A stretch of 64,000 nt of DNA from positions 10,850,001 to 10,914,000 of the forward strand of contig CP075492.1 in assembly GCA_021613535.1 (NCBI GenBank). The letters are read 5' to 3'. The DNA is from Adineta vaga. Lineage: Eukaryota; Rotifera. The notes beneath the pieces were generated by a model that saw nothing but the letters and a program-made list of their open reading frames with translations, was not told the origin of the DNA and did not search any database. Of this stretch, positions 1-13,200 are shown one piece after another (position 1 is the stretch's first letter; each line of letters starts with the position of its first letter). The position numbers and the translations under genes were made by a program.

Positions 1-1218
1 ACAAATATGACATCATGTTGTGATTGTACTGATAAGTAAGTAGATTAAACTGATAATCATGAAGTTAATATTAGATCGATTCTAAAATTTGATCTGTTTT
101 AGTTGTAATGATCGAATGAAATGTGCTTGCTTTCGTAAAACATTAAGTCAAGCTCAAGTAAATCATGATTCATTAGTAATGGAAAAAGAAAAAAATCGTT
201 ATACACAATCATACATGTTAAAAACAACAGGTTATCAACGAAAACGTTTGTTAAATCCAATATCAAGTGGTATCTATGAATGTAATTCGAAATGTGCATG
301 TCATCGTGAACATTGTTCAAATCGTCTTGCTCAACAAGGTCTGTTTGTACATTTACAATTGTTTAAAGATAAATCGAAAGGTTGGGGTTTACGTACATTA
401 CATGATTTACCTCGTGGAACATTTATTTGTCAATATATTGGAGAATTATTAACATCAGATCAAGGACATGAACGTGCACAAACGATGGATGATAAATATC
501 AAACAAGTCTAGATTTAGTTAGACAAGTTCGATATGAAATCAGTGATGAAGATATGGATGCTGATGATGACGACGATGAACCGTATGTAGTTGATGGAAG
601 TTTGTATAGCAATTTAGGCAAATATTTTAATCATTCATGTGATCCAAATATGTTTATTCAAAATATCTTTATTGAATCCCATGATCTTCATTTTCCAAAT
701 CTTGCTCTATTTACACGAACACATGTCAAAGCTGGTCAAGGTAATCGACACTTTCTATTTCACTTCCTTTTCTATTGACAAAAAAAATCTCATTAAAAAT
801 TCTTAATAGAGTCGTGCTTCTATGACCTTAGTCAAGTATTTGATTACGACAGAACGATATTATTCGATATTTATAACATCATATAGAAATATTTTATTTT
901 CAGTAGTGATTGATGCTTTTTCTATTAGATTTCGTAACACTATCACTCATGTTAGGCAATCAAGTTAATCTGTACAGACATAAAAAAATATTGACATTAT
1001 ACACGTATTTCATGTAAATATCTTCTTCTTCTTCTTCTCTTTCCTTCGATTATTAGATAATAGTAGAAAATAAGTTTGTTAATTACTATAACTTGAATAA
1101 TGACAAAATATATGATTAATATTTAGAATTGACTTGGCATTACAATTGTGAATTATTACCCGATCGTGAAGTAAAATGTTTCTGTGGATCGAAAAATTGT
1201 CGTGGTCGATTGTTGTAA
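1..1218 (+). CDS. SETDB1: SETDB1-like histone H3K9 methyltransferase, 3' part (pre-SET, SET, post-SET)
   Basis: The gene runs in from the left edge. Exons are 1-35, 103-740 and 1127-1218, joined by GT-AG introns with matching phases. The first exon and the start of the second encode a Cys-rich pre-SET block (CDC, CAC, later CACHREHC). The SET core follows, with GWGLR, YIGE, the NHSCDPN motif and ELTWHYN, then a post-SET CFCGSKNCRG and a final RGRLL, as in animal SETDB1/eggless. This family trimethylates H3K9 in heterochromatin. The insertion that splits the SET domain is only about 35 residues, Asp-rich, against several hundred in vertebrates. Upstream Tudor and MBD regions would lie outside the window. 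The family call is very secure. Confidence 0.93.
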
Positions 1219-2118
1219 CATGAACTTTCTTTGGTCAGATTTCGGAATCTATTAACATATATTGCTGTTTCATAGCATATTTTGTTTTTCTATGTATGAT
1301 TGTTTTTTTGTTTCACTTGTTCTGAATTTAACTATGTATTTTTGATATAAATTCTTTCATATGATCTCTTTTGTTTTAATGATTAGCAGATTTGTCAGAT
1401 CAATGCGTTGATTATATTTTTGAGAAGAAGAAGAAGACGATAAAGAGAAAATGATGATTTCTGTTGATGTCAATGGCCTTCGCGTGTAGAATATATATTC
1501 AGTCGATGAACATTGAGTAAATTGAGCGCATAGAGAAGAACGAGAAAAGTAATCGATGTTACTTCTTAATGGCAGCTTTATTATTTCTTTTTCTTCTTCT
1601 CCTGAAGATGATGATGATGATGATGTAATTTGTGCGAGATTGATTCTTCACATACAACGATTTCATCGATGTCCTACTGCTTCATCAAATTTCACTTGTA
1701 TGTAAATTGTACTTGTCGTCAGGAAGATTATTTGCACGAGAAGAGGAAAATTAGAAGCATTACTATTTTCTCTTCTGACTAAAATAGAAGATAAGAAAGT
1801 AGTGCTGAAAAGATGTTAAGAAATAGAAACTTATATTGTTGGTCAGTTTGCTTTGAGAAAGATAAGCTGTTTTCTGTTAATTAGCATAAAGCATCTGGAG
1901 CTTTCTATTTCTGATTATATGATCACTGTTCGTCTTCTTTCTTTCTTTCTTATCTTGTGGAGAGAGAGAAAAAGAAAAGGTCAATCAGTTTTTGAATCTC
2001 TTCTCTTCACTTGCTCATCTTCATTCCAAATATTGACTTGAGTTGAACAAGACATTTGCTTAATCAAATCATTCGTTATCCAACCATATTCACCGTCAAT
2101 CGTTTTCATTCAAGATAA
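1219..2118. other. Intergenic stretch without a recognisable gene
   Basis: Between the SETDB1-like stop and the first FERM-coding sequence I see AT-rich DNA with a GAT/ATG trinucleotide run near 1609-1625 and CTT/GAA-rich tracts near 1020 and 1420. It may hold the promoter and a noncoding or very short first exon of the downstream phosphatase, because no ATG opens that frame before 2119. An open stretch at about 1853-2041 resembles no known protein. Confidence 0.5.
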
Positions 2119-5100
2119 GAATCATTCAAACCTTTAAACCTGGCGACTCCTTTTCTTTTACAACAACCTCGACAAGATTCAACAAGATTGAACAATAAAA
2201 TTCCCATTCATTCATCGATTGCAATCTTACCCAATGCATCTTTATCTTCATCTCAATCAACTGATGAATCATCAACATCAGCAATACATCCAGCGGATAC
2301 TTCAACAAATACATTACAACTTTTTCGTCGAATGTTATCAATAAGACGATCATCAACGACGAAACCAACAACCTATCATTCGTATAATTTACATGCTTTT
2401 GAACTAACACATGATCATTATTCAATTGTTGTACATTTTCTTGATGATACTGAACGAACTTTTCATGTTGATGTAAGTTGTTATCTAACTTTTAATTTCT
2501 TATTATGTCTTTTTTTAAATTTTTCTAGCGTCGATGTAAAGGAAGTGATTTATTGAATGAAATTTTTGATTATTTGGATTTAGCGAGTGAACGAAAATAT
2601 TTCGGTTTACTTATTGAAGATTTAACACAAGATTTTGCATATCAATGGTTAGATTCAATCAAGCCATTGAAGAAACAATTTAAAACAAATGTAACAACTT
2701 ATCATCTTTATTTTAAAGTTCGATTTTTTCCAACAGATCCAGCAACACAAATCGATGATGAATTTAGTAAATATTTACTTGTATTACAAATTAAAAAGGA
2801 ACTTCTAAGTGGAAAAATTTGGTGTCCAAGAACAGTAGCGATTATATTAGGAAGCTATATTATACAAAGTAAAAAGTATAAAAAATACAGGAAAAACAAA
2901 TAAATTCATTTTTATTTTAGGTGAATTGGGTGATTATGATGATAATGAACATCAATATGGTTATTTAAAAGATTTTCGTTTTGTACCTTTTCAAAATACT
3001 GATTTCGAAAATGAAGTACAACATCATCATGAACAACATAGGTAATTAAGATTTAATTTGATCATGAGGAAAATTGGATTTCCCTGTAAATAGAGGTCAA
3101 TCGCCAGCCGATGCAGAAAATAATTATCTTCGTGTGGCTAGCTCTTTGGATATGTATGGTGTTGAATTGCATAAATCATCTGTAAAAGTAATGAATTGAA
3201 TTATCTCCATATCTTATTTTCTTAATGGATATAATTAGGTGTCGAATATAAATGATGGGATTTATAATTCTCTTATGGAATTATATGTTGGCGTTTCAGC
3301 AAGTGGAATATCTGTCTTTCAAAATTCGACAAGAATTAGCACATTTCTCTGGTAAGAGATAAGGAAAGAGAGCAGTCGAAGAAAACGAGAATGCTTTTTC
3401 TTTCTTGATAGGGATCAAATAACTAAAATATCATTTAAACGTCGCACATTTTACGTTCAACTTGTTAAAAATATCGTAAGTATATAATTTGATACTCAGA
3501 ATGAAATAAAAGGAATATGACGAAGACGTATTTTTTATGTATTTTATCTTCGTCTATGAGAACAGACGAAAACAAGAGTCATTATTCATACATTATATCA
3601 GGTTACTAAAGTACTGAAATATCTCTCTTCAGTACATTGTGTACTTAGTCAGAAAAATCTTTTTATAAACAATGTTTTTATTTTATTTCTTTTTACATAG
3701 GACGTCTCGGATGATAATTCAATCATATTTACATTACGTAATTATCGTTGTTGTAAATATTTATGGAAATCATGTGTTGATCATCATACGTTTTTTCGCT
3801 TATCATCCACACCATCGTCACCAAAAAAATTGTTTCCATTTTCGAATAAACTTCGTCAAAAACATGACGAAACGGATAATCAACCGAAAGCTTCATTTGT
3901 AGAAACAACTGAGAAAAAACAAAAGGCATTCGAAAGGTAAATAAAATGATGATAGTTTTCTAAAAAAGGATGTGACTCTTATCTATTCAGAGTATCAAGC
4001 CGACGAAGTAATCCATCGATAATACCACTCGCTCCTTTGAGTAATAATCTTCCTATAATGAAAAGTTCGAATGTATCGATTCCAAAATTTACTAATGTTG
4101 TGAAGAATTCATCACCACCACCAAAACCTCCTCGACAATTTTGTAAACCATTATTAGTAACTAATGTACTTCTGGAAGCAAATGAATATAAACCAAAAAA
4201 TGCAATACAACCTCGAGAAAGGTAAGAAGAAAATCAACGACCGATTCTAAAGAATATACGTAGGTGGAAGAGAACGGAAAAATTCTTACGCGTCCATATA
4301 GAAATAATTTATACGCTGACAAAGAAAACTATTTCATATTTGGTTAAAGTTTTTCTTCTATGGTGAACAATCTTACAATGTCACTATAATAAATTAGTAG
4401 AATACATACAATATTAATTTCCCTTGAGAAGAAAGAAGAAAACTTGTGAAAACAGTATTTCACAATTCATTTCTATGATTATTTAGTCTTCAAAATCTTC
4501 CAATGATTGATTCATCAATGTTATGTACGACTTTCGATTCAATTCTTATTAAATTAATACCAGATGTTGATGGTCGATATGGTTTTAATGTTAAAGTATT
4601 TGATTTCTTAACACAATTTGAAACATATGGTTCGATTCATTTTTCAGGGTGGAGAAAATGAACAAGCACCAACTGTTGTTTCAAAAGTTGCATACAATAC
4701 ACCAGCAAGTCGAGCATCGATTCATGAAGGTGATATTATATTAGCAATTAATAATATTGATATTCGAAATCATTCATATGAAGAAGTAAATTGAATGTCT
4801 TCGGTTTTCTTTCTCTTCTTAATTGAAAATTATTGTATTTAGATTACCGATATGATTCGACATTCACGTGAACGACCTCGAGGAGAATTAGAATTATTGA
4901 TAAAATCAAATGATGAAAAAAATTTATTAGAAAATTCATTACAAACTTTACGTGATGACTTACGATCAAATCAATTAATTGAGCGATATGAGGTAAATCT
5001 GATCAACTGCAATAAAGTCTATTTGAGTTTATTGATGGAACTTTGGAGATAATTTCATCCATTTTATCAGTCTAATAGAGAGTAAATTTAAAATGAACTT

Positions 5101-6187
5101 TGATATTCTATCGATTCTAATTTCGGTAGTAAAATAATTTGTTCTTTACCAATGTTGATCAATGATATTCTGTTTAGGCTCTTCAACGTCGTAAAGACGG
5201 TTTTACGTTCGAAATAAGTAGTCATCAAACAAATATCTATCGTAATCGTTATAAAGATGTTTTACCCTATGATCAAACACGTGTTATTCTGAAAACAGAT
5301 ACAGAAAATGATTATATCAATGCTAGTTACATCAATGTATGTATAACTTGTTGTGAAATCATTACTGATTCATTGTCTATCTAGATACCAATTATTTCAA
5401 CTGATACTGTCAATCGTTATATTGCCACTCAAGGGCCCTTACCGACTACATGTGAAGCTTTTTGGCGAATGATATGGGAACAACAATGTACATTAATCAT
5501 CATGTTAACAACTCTATTTGAAAAGTAAATGAAAGTTTTTTTTTAATTTTCAATGTTTTATTCCTGAATTATTTTCTATAGTGGACGAATAAAATGTCAT
5601 CAATATTGGCCAAATGTATTAGAAACCATTGATTATGGATTATTCAATATTCGTTGTACTCGTGAACGAAAAGAAAATGATCTTATGTATCGTGAGATGA
5701 TCTTTTTGAATAAGGAAAGTCATGAAGAGAGAATTGTTTATCAAATTCAAAATGAAATCTGGCCTGATCATGGTGTTCCTACTGATTATGCATCCTTCGT
5801 TGATTTTGTCTTGGAAATTCGTGAATTAAGAAAAGCAAATAAACATCTACCGATTCCTTGTACATTGCAGGTTAGAAAATCGTTTCATTGCGAAAATATT
5901 TATCATCTAATTTTCGTTTCTTTAGTGCGGGAATTGGTAGAACAGGTGTATTGATTCTTATGGAGACGGCTTTATGTCTTATGGAAAATAAACAGCCTGT
6001 TTTTCCATTAAATATCGTCCGACAAATGCGTGAACAACGTTTAGGAATGATACAAACAGCTGTAAGCTTCTCTATTCATTTGATGATAATGATTATTTCA
6101 TTTCAATTTTAGAGTCAATATCAATTTGCATGTGAAGCTATTCTTTATGCAAATGCTCATGGATTGATCGAAAATGATAGCAATTGA
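2119..6187 (+). CDS. PTPN4: FERM-PDZ tyrosine-protein phosphatase (PTPN3/PTPN4 type), with a frame break before the catalytic loop
   Basis: Sixteen exons: to 2472, 2529-2868, 2921-3041, 3094-3187, 3239-3351, 3412-3475, 3701-3936, 3991-4221, 4487-4595, 4648-4785, 4843-4992, 5178-5336, 5385-5524, 5582-5870, 5926-6061 and 6113-6187. About 915 residues, like human PTPN4 (926). The domain order is FERM (YFGL, HHTFFRL), a proline-rich linker, PDZ ([19 protein letters not shown]) and PTP (NYINASYI-like motif, [22 protein letters not shown]). The family dephosphorylates phosphotyrosine at the membrane-cytoskeleton boundary. The 5' end is unresolved: the frame opens at 2119 without an ATG. All phases agree except at 5870/5926, where one extra T at 5858-5859 puts the valine-His-Cys codons out of frame with the preceding exon. 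Confidence 0.9.
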
Positions 6188-6478
6188 TCAAAACGTTTTC
6201 GAAACATATATTTTTGTCAGATAAATTTTGTTCATCAACAGTTCAACATGTATTTAAGCTAAACAGAATTTCGAAAGAAAACGATTGATTTGTGTTTTTT
6301 GTTTTTTTTTAATGTTTGTTTTCTTTTTGTAATTGAATTATGAATATTTGTTTTTTTTAATTGATAAGATAGAATAATGATTTTGATCAACAGACTTAAT
6401 CAGGATGAACAATACTCCATTGCAATGATTTTTTTTAGATGTGAGCATGATCTTTATCTTGCTCACTTGTAGTAATTC

Positions 6479-7372
6479 ATGTCTATTTATTTGAATTATT
6501 TTACACGGTCTACTACCGGTTCGATTAAATCTTCCGGTTCGTCATTTTCATGTTATTGTAATGTTCATCGACGATTTTATTCAGAGAAGAAATCATCAAC
6601 CAGTCATTATGATGCTCTAGGAGTTAATGCTAATGCTTCAACCAAAGAAATTAAATCAGCTTTTTATAAACTATCAAAAAAACATCATCCCGATGTCAAT
6701 CCAAACGATACCAATGCTTCACATACATTTAGTACAATATCCAATGCTTATGATATCTTAGGTGATCCTGTTAAACGACGAGAATATGATGCTGAATTAT
6801 CCTCTCGAACTTCGACTTCATATTCATCTGTTACTTATGATAGAAGTAGTACATATGCTCAAAGAGCTCGTGCACATCGTCCATCAGCATGGAAACCACC
6901 TCCGTCATCGAAAAGTTCAAGTAGTGGTTTTCCAGGAGCTGATAATGCTTTTGGAAATAGTCGAAATACAAGTTATGGAACATTTGACAAAGATTATTAC
7001 GATGCAGCATTTGGTCGATATCGTGGTCCTTTACCGAAAGGACAATCGAATATTTATGATTTTGATGAATTTTATCGTTCACATTATACTGATTTTACCA
7101 ACTGGAGTACGATACGAAAAGAAGCAAAAGCAAAAATGCAACGTGAACAACAAGAACAGGAAACAAGACGTCAACAAAAAGCAAATCGTAGTATGGCATC
7201 GAGATTTTCGGTCGTCGGTCTTTGGTTATGTGGTGGATTTGTTTTTATGTTTGTTGTCAGTATTCTACATGATATGCAGTTTCAACAACCAACAGATGAA
7301 CTTCGTTCAAAATTTTACATCATTTCTAAATCATCGACAAAAAAATCACAAGAATCATCAACTAAATCTTAG
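6479..7372 (+). CDS. DNAJC30: Mitochondrial DnaJ protein, DNAJC30-like
   Basis: A single-exon gene of 297 codons. The first 40 or so residues are basic and Ser/Thr-rich, as in a mitochondrial presequence. A J domain follows at about residues 43-105 with the HPD motif that stimulates Hsp70 ATPase. After a Ser/Tyr-rich linker, the segment YDFDEFYRSHY matches the conserved DNAJC30 block before its C-terminal helix. A basic coiled region and one transmembrane segment (about 247-267) follow. Human DNAJC30 is shorter (226 residues) but has the same order and sits in the inner mitochondrial membrane. The ATG at 6479 is the first in frame. A DnaJ protein is certain; DNAJC30 orthology is likely. Confidence 0.8.
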   Translation: MSIYLNYFTRSTTGSIKSSGSSFSCYCNVHRRFYSEKKSSTSHYDALGVNANASTKEIKSAFYKLSKKHHPDVNPNDTNASHTFSTISNAYDILGDPVKRREYDAELSSRTSTSYSSVTYDRSSTYAQRARAHRPSAWKPPPSSKSSSSGFPGADNAFGNSRNTSYGTFDKDYYDAAFGRYRGPLPKGQSNIYDFDEFYRSHYTDFTNWSTIRKEAKAKMQREQQEQETRRQQKANRSMASRFSVVGLWLCGGFVFMFVVSILHDMQFQQPTDELRSKFYIISKSSTKKSQESSTKS

Positions 7373-7664
7373 GCGTTTGTTTTCTTTTTTTCTGTGTTGA
7401 ATTACTTCAAGTTGTAACTTATTTTTGTACTTACTAAAAAATATACAAGCTACCTTAGTTTCTCATGTTTCTTTCCTTTACTATATGATAAACTATAGTA
7501 GAGTTCGAATCAAGATAGATAAGATCAATTCAAATACAAATTTTTCTAATGATAACGTAATTTGAACTGATACAAACAAGACTGTGTTCTTAGTTGCAGT
7601 GATTTTTCGAATTATTCACGTAAAGTCATTACTAATCTTTATGATCACTAATTTTAGATCAATT

Positions 7665-8246
7665 ATGATAAAATCGAATAAAATTCAAAGTATACCGTAT
7701 ACTCTCGAAGAATTACGACCAATCCGAACATCTGTCGATCAATGTCGAACTCATCTAGTCAAATTTATCGAACAATATAAATCAATTGATTTATTAGAAC
7801 TTGAAACTCGTCTCTTAAGTCGTTGTGTATACAAAAATTGGAATGCTCGTCGTGCTGAACTTGGTATACAAGCAAGTCGACGAACTGTTCGTTTCTTAGA
7901 ACGATTCCTCTCAAAACGTGAACAACATCTCGAACAAATACTAACTGAATTTAAATTAGATGCAGTTCACATTTGTTTGCCATCACGTGGTACATTGAAT
8001 CAAGTATTAACGAGTGTAGAAGAATCATCGTTATTATTGTCAAAAGTACAACATTTATCAAAAACAACTGTTGATCGATTAAGACTTGAATGTAGTCGAG
8101 GAAACTATGTTCATTACAATATTTTAATTATGTCACTTTGTTCTAGAATTCATTTTTTGGTTTTAGCACTTGAGAAAGCTCAAAGAGAGTTTTGTATCAA
8201 TGTTAAAAATTTAATTAAAATATTTAAAAAGAAAACTAAAGAATAA
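7665..8246 (+). CDS. NEPRO-like protein (nucleolus and neural progenitor N-terminal domain)
   Basis: An uninterrupted frame ends at 8246. The start is uncertain: ATGs in frame lie at 7641 and 7665, and I prefer 7665 because a hydrophobic, unlikely stretch precedes it. The protein is about 193 residues, helical, and ends Lys-rich. The block LLSRCVYKNWNARR followed by a helical segment, and later NILIMSLCSRIHFLVL, resemble the animal NEPRO/C3orf17 N-terminal domain in spacing and character. Human NEPRO is much longer (567 residues), so this would be a short form. NEPRO acts in the nucleolus in ribosomal/RNase MRP biology. The resemblance is from memory and the assignment tentative. The stop lies only 23 nt before the next gene's ATG. 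Confidence 0.5.
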   Translation: MIKSNKIQSIPYTLEELRPIRTSVDQCRTHLVKFIEQYKSIDLLELETRLLSRCVYKNWNARRAELGIQASRRTVRFLERFLSKREQHLEQILTEFKLDAVHICLPSRGTLNQVLTSVEESSLLLSKVQHLSKTTVDRLRLECSRGNYVHYNILIMSLCSRIHFLVLALEKAQREFCINVKNLIKIFKKKTKE

Positions 8247-8257
8247 CAATTGAATTA

Positions 8258-8269
8258 TTTATATTTCAG
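8258..8269 (+). promoter_or_regulatory. Splice-acceptor-like site abutting the AADAT start codon
   Basis: A pyrimidine-rich run ending in TTTCAG touches the ATG at 8270 and lies inside the 23-nt gap after the NEPRO-like stop. No room exists for a promoter. It is either a trans-splice acceptor for a downstream operon gene or the 3' end of a 5'-UTR intron that spans the upstream gene. Confidence 0.45.
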
Positions 8270-10219
<1,950 letters not shown>

Positions 10220-13200
10220 AATATGGATCACACTTTTCAAACAATAGTCTTCTTCTCTTCACCATGCAACAGCATTACATTTCTGTAGCTAAAAGTTACT
10301 TCCGTTTTCTCATAATTGCCTTCGCATATTAATTTGATTCCATATTTTTGGTTAATTTTATTTAAGAAGAAAACAAATATAGTTAGTATACATGATATAA
10401 ACTCATGAAATGTATTCTAGACACACCCAAGTTATTGAATTCTTTTTCCTAGAAAAACGCAAACCGTCAAATATTTAGAACAAAGTAAACTAAAAATAAC
10501 TCGCTATTTGCTTTTCTCATTAAATTTATCTCAAATAGTCGTGTGCCAAAATAGGACAAAATAAACAAAAGAGAGAACATTAACTGAAGTGCAATCGAAA
10601 CCGAACTAATGCTTTAGACATTCTGTGTCTACAACATTGAATCTAATGGTTATTATAGGAGAGAAAAACGTGACTTCGTATCTTTTGTTTACTTTTGTAA
10701 AATCGAAATACGACAGCTAAAATAACAAGACTAACATGACTGTGATCGTTTTACCCATCATGTGCTTTCGAATTAACCAACATTATGGAAATGAATGTCA
10801 ATCGTACAGATACATAATTATACGCCTACAATTTTTATGATTCTGTTTTGGCAAAAATCTTCTCTATTCATTTCTCAATAAAGTTTATTGTATTTCTGAT
10901 CTGCATAAAAAAAACATAATATTATAGAACATGAAAAACTATATCGAATATCTTTCATCACAATCATATACTTTCATAATACAAATAATGTTATCTCATT
11001 CGATTCTCTAATAACATATCCGTATGGTCTAGTATTAACAGGAGTCATCGTATTACTAATGGAAAAATGTTCCAAATCGCTTGTTGAGCTTATATTTTAT
11101 TCATCGTATACAAATATTGGTGATACTGTTATATGTAAACTTCTCTGATGTTATAAATGGGTAATATTATTACATGTCATTATTGCTATTAGATTCTCGG
11201 TTTAGTATTTAGTCGAGTTAAATTCCGTGTCAAACAATAAGGCACGGAAATGACAGATTCATCATCTTGGAATATGGTGTTTATCAAAATGTTTTATCTG
11301 AATAAATTTAATATGCTCTCATTGCACTTAATCATAGATATCGTATTTTTTACGCTGTTCTTTAATCAAATAATAAATTTTGTTTAAACTATCGCATTAT
11401 AATACAAATTGATGTTTTATTCTTGATTAAAGACAAGAACCATAAAGAATTGTATGAAATAAACAAGAAAAACAATTTTATTCTATTAGAGCTAAAATGC
11501 ACTGAGACATGGTTTAATCTCTAAATTGAATTATACTATACGATTGGAACATTATTCTAGAGCTTCTTCGAACTAAAACCATCCTTTTCAGGCTATTTAA
11601 GTCATAAAAGGTCAATAGTTTCGCGTGGTTCAACCTTAATGGCAAGTTACTCTTGCGTTGTATTTGACTTCTTAATATCAGGTTGAATGGATAAACGCGC
11701 TCAGTTATTATTGGTCATTTTGCTAAAAAAAATAGGAATAAAAGTGAACATAATTACTAATACATCATCGACTATGTATTCATTTCATCAACATTCACTT
11801 TAGTTTCTCATCTATTTGTCGATTCTTAGATTTGTTGTTTCATTTACTTTACAATTTAATTTGTACTCTAAGCGATCCATATAGGATTGCTTTATTTAAG
11901 AAAGAAATCAAATTAATATTCGTATATATGTCGTTCGCTTTTTTCTATAAATGGTTTAATTTCATTAAAATTAATTACTTAATAACATCCTTAGATGTTC
12001 ATCGATGGTTAACTGAAGTTTCGCTAGCTCTATTTATTTCTTATAGTTATTTTATTAGTTATGGTAGCAATCTTTCCGATGAATATAAATCTTATCATAT
12101 TTAGATATTTATGTCCAAAGTTCTCCTATTTTTCATGCTGTGTAACGCCGAAAGTCGATCCGATTGTTTACTCAATGAGTTGAAAAGAATTTTTTTCGCA
12201 TAGTATGTAAATCATATTCAGAATAGAACACGACTGCAATAAACACATTATTTCAACTTAGTTATATGATTGCCTCTAGATAACTTAAAATAAATTCATA
12301 ATCACATTGATCTGATCAACAAACATTTCATCCTTACACAATATTTTCAAGAAAAATTTCGTTCATATGTAATCAGCTGTGATAATTGGTAAATATTTAG
12401 TATTAGAAACATTTTAAATTCGTTCATTCATTGGCAGGGAACCTAGTATTAAGATTGAGAAGAATTACCTCATCATTCATGTATGACACATGAAACACGG
12501 TAATACAAGTTTGAACAAAAGAAAGAGTTTTAATCAGTTAACTTTTGATTCAACTCGTTCATTGAATTTGACTATTCCTATTGTCTAAATGAAAGAATAC
12601 TTGCTCTTTACTTTAGTATATATTATATGTTATTATTTCAATAGCGATATCATTAATATTATTCGTATTTATTTAGTTTTATGTAAACATTTGAAAAAAA
12701 GTTCACATCGAATTCTACTTAATGAATTGACAATTGCGGTGAGTATGAATATGATATAATTCGGAACGACTGAAGACTTCCATATCGGACTTATATGTGT
12801 CTTATTAAATGATTTAAAATCAAACTAAATTGAGAGTACGCATTTTGAAAGATATTTATGTCAGCAGCTGTTCTTCTTCTAATCGGATTTGAATTAGATT
12901 AGTTCGTGAGAAACTAATTAGTAATATACGTTACATAACAAATTCAATCTGTCATTTCTAAATGGTACTCTTATATTCAAACGATAAAATCTATTCTGTA
13001 CGGAATAGTTAATGCTCTTTTCAAATGAATAATTGAACTTTACTATCTTTTATATGAGAAAATAGTAATTTAGTTAAAGTTCTTCTTGCACTAGACTCTA
13101 TGACCGAAATGTTAAATGCAAATATCAATGAGATATAATTTCAATCGCTGAAAATGACGTCCATTCTTTTACAGTTATATTAGAATATTCATTTAGTTAT

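Noticed and set aside
1609-1625. GAT repeat considered as part of a CRISPR-like or coding repeat
   Set aside because: A simple trinucleotide tract without spacers; CRISPR arrays are not expected in an animal genome.
6762-7400. Out-of-frame 212-codon ORF overlapping the DnaJ gene
   Set aside because: A shadow frame of the real gene: His/Met-rich with no domain.
7500-7525. GTTCGAATC resembling a tRNA T-loop
   Set aside because: No acceptor stem, anticodon arm or D-loop can be folded around it.
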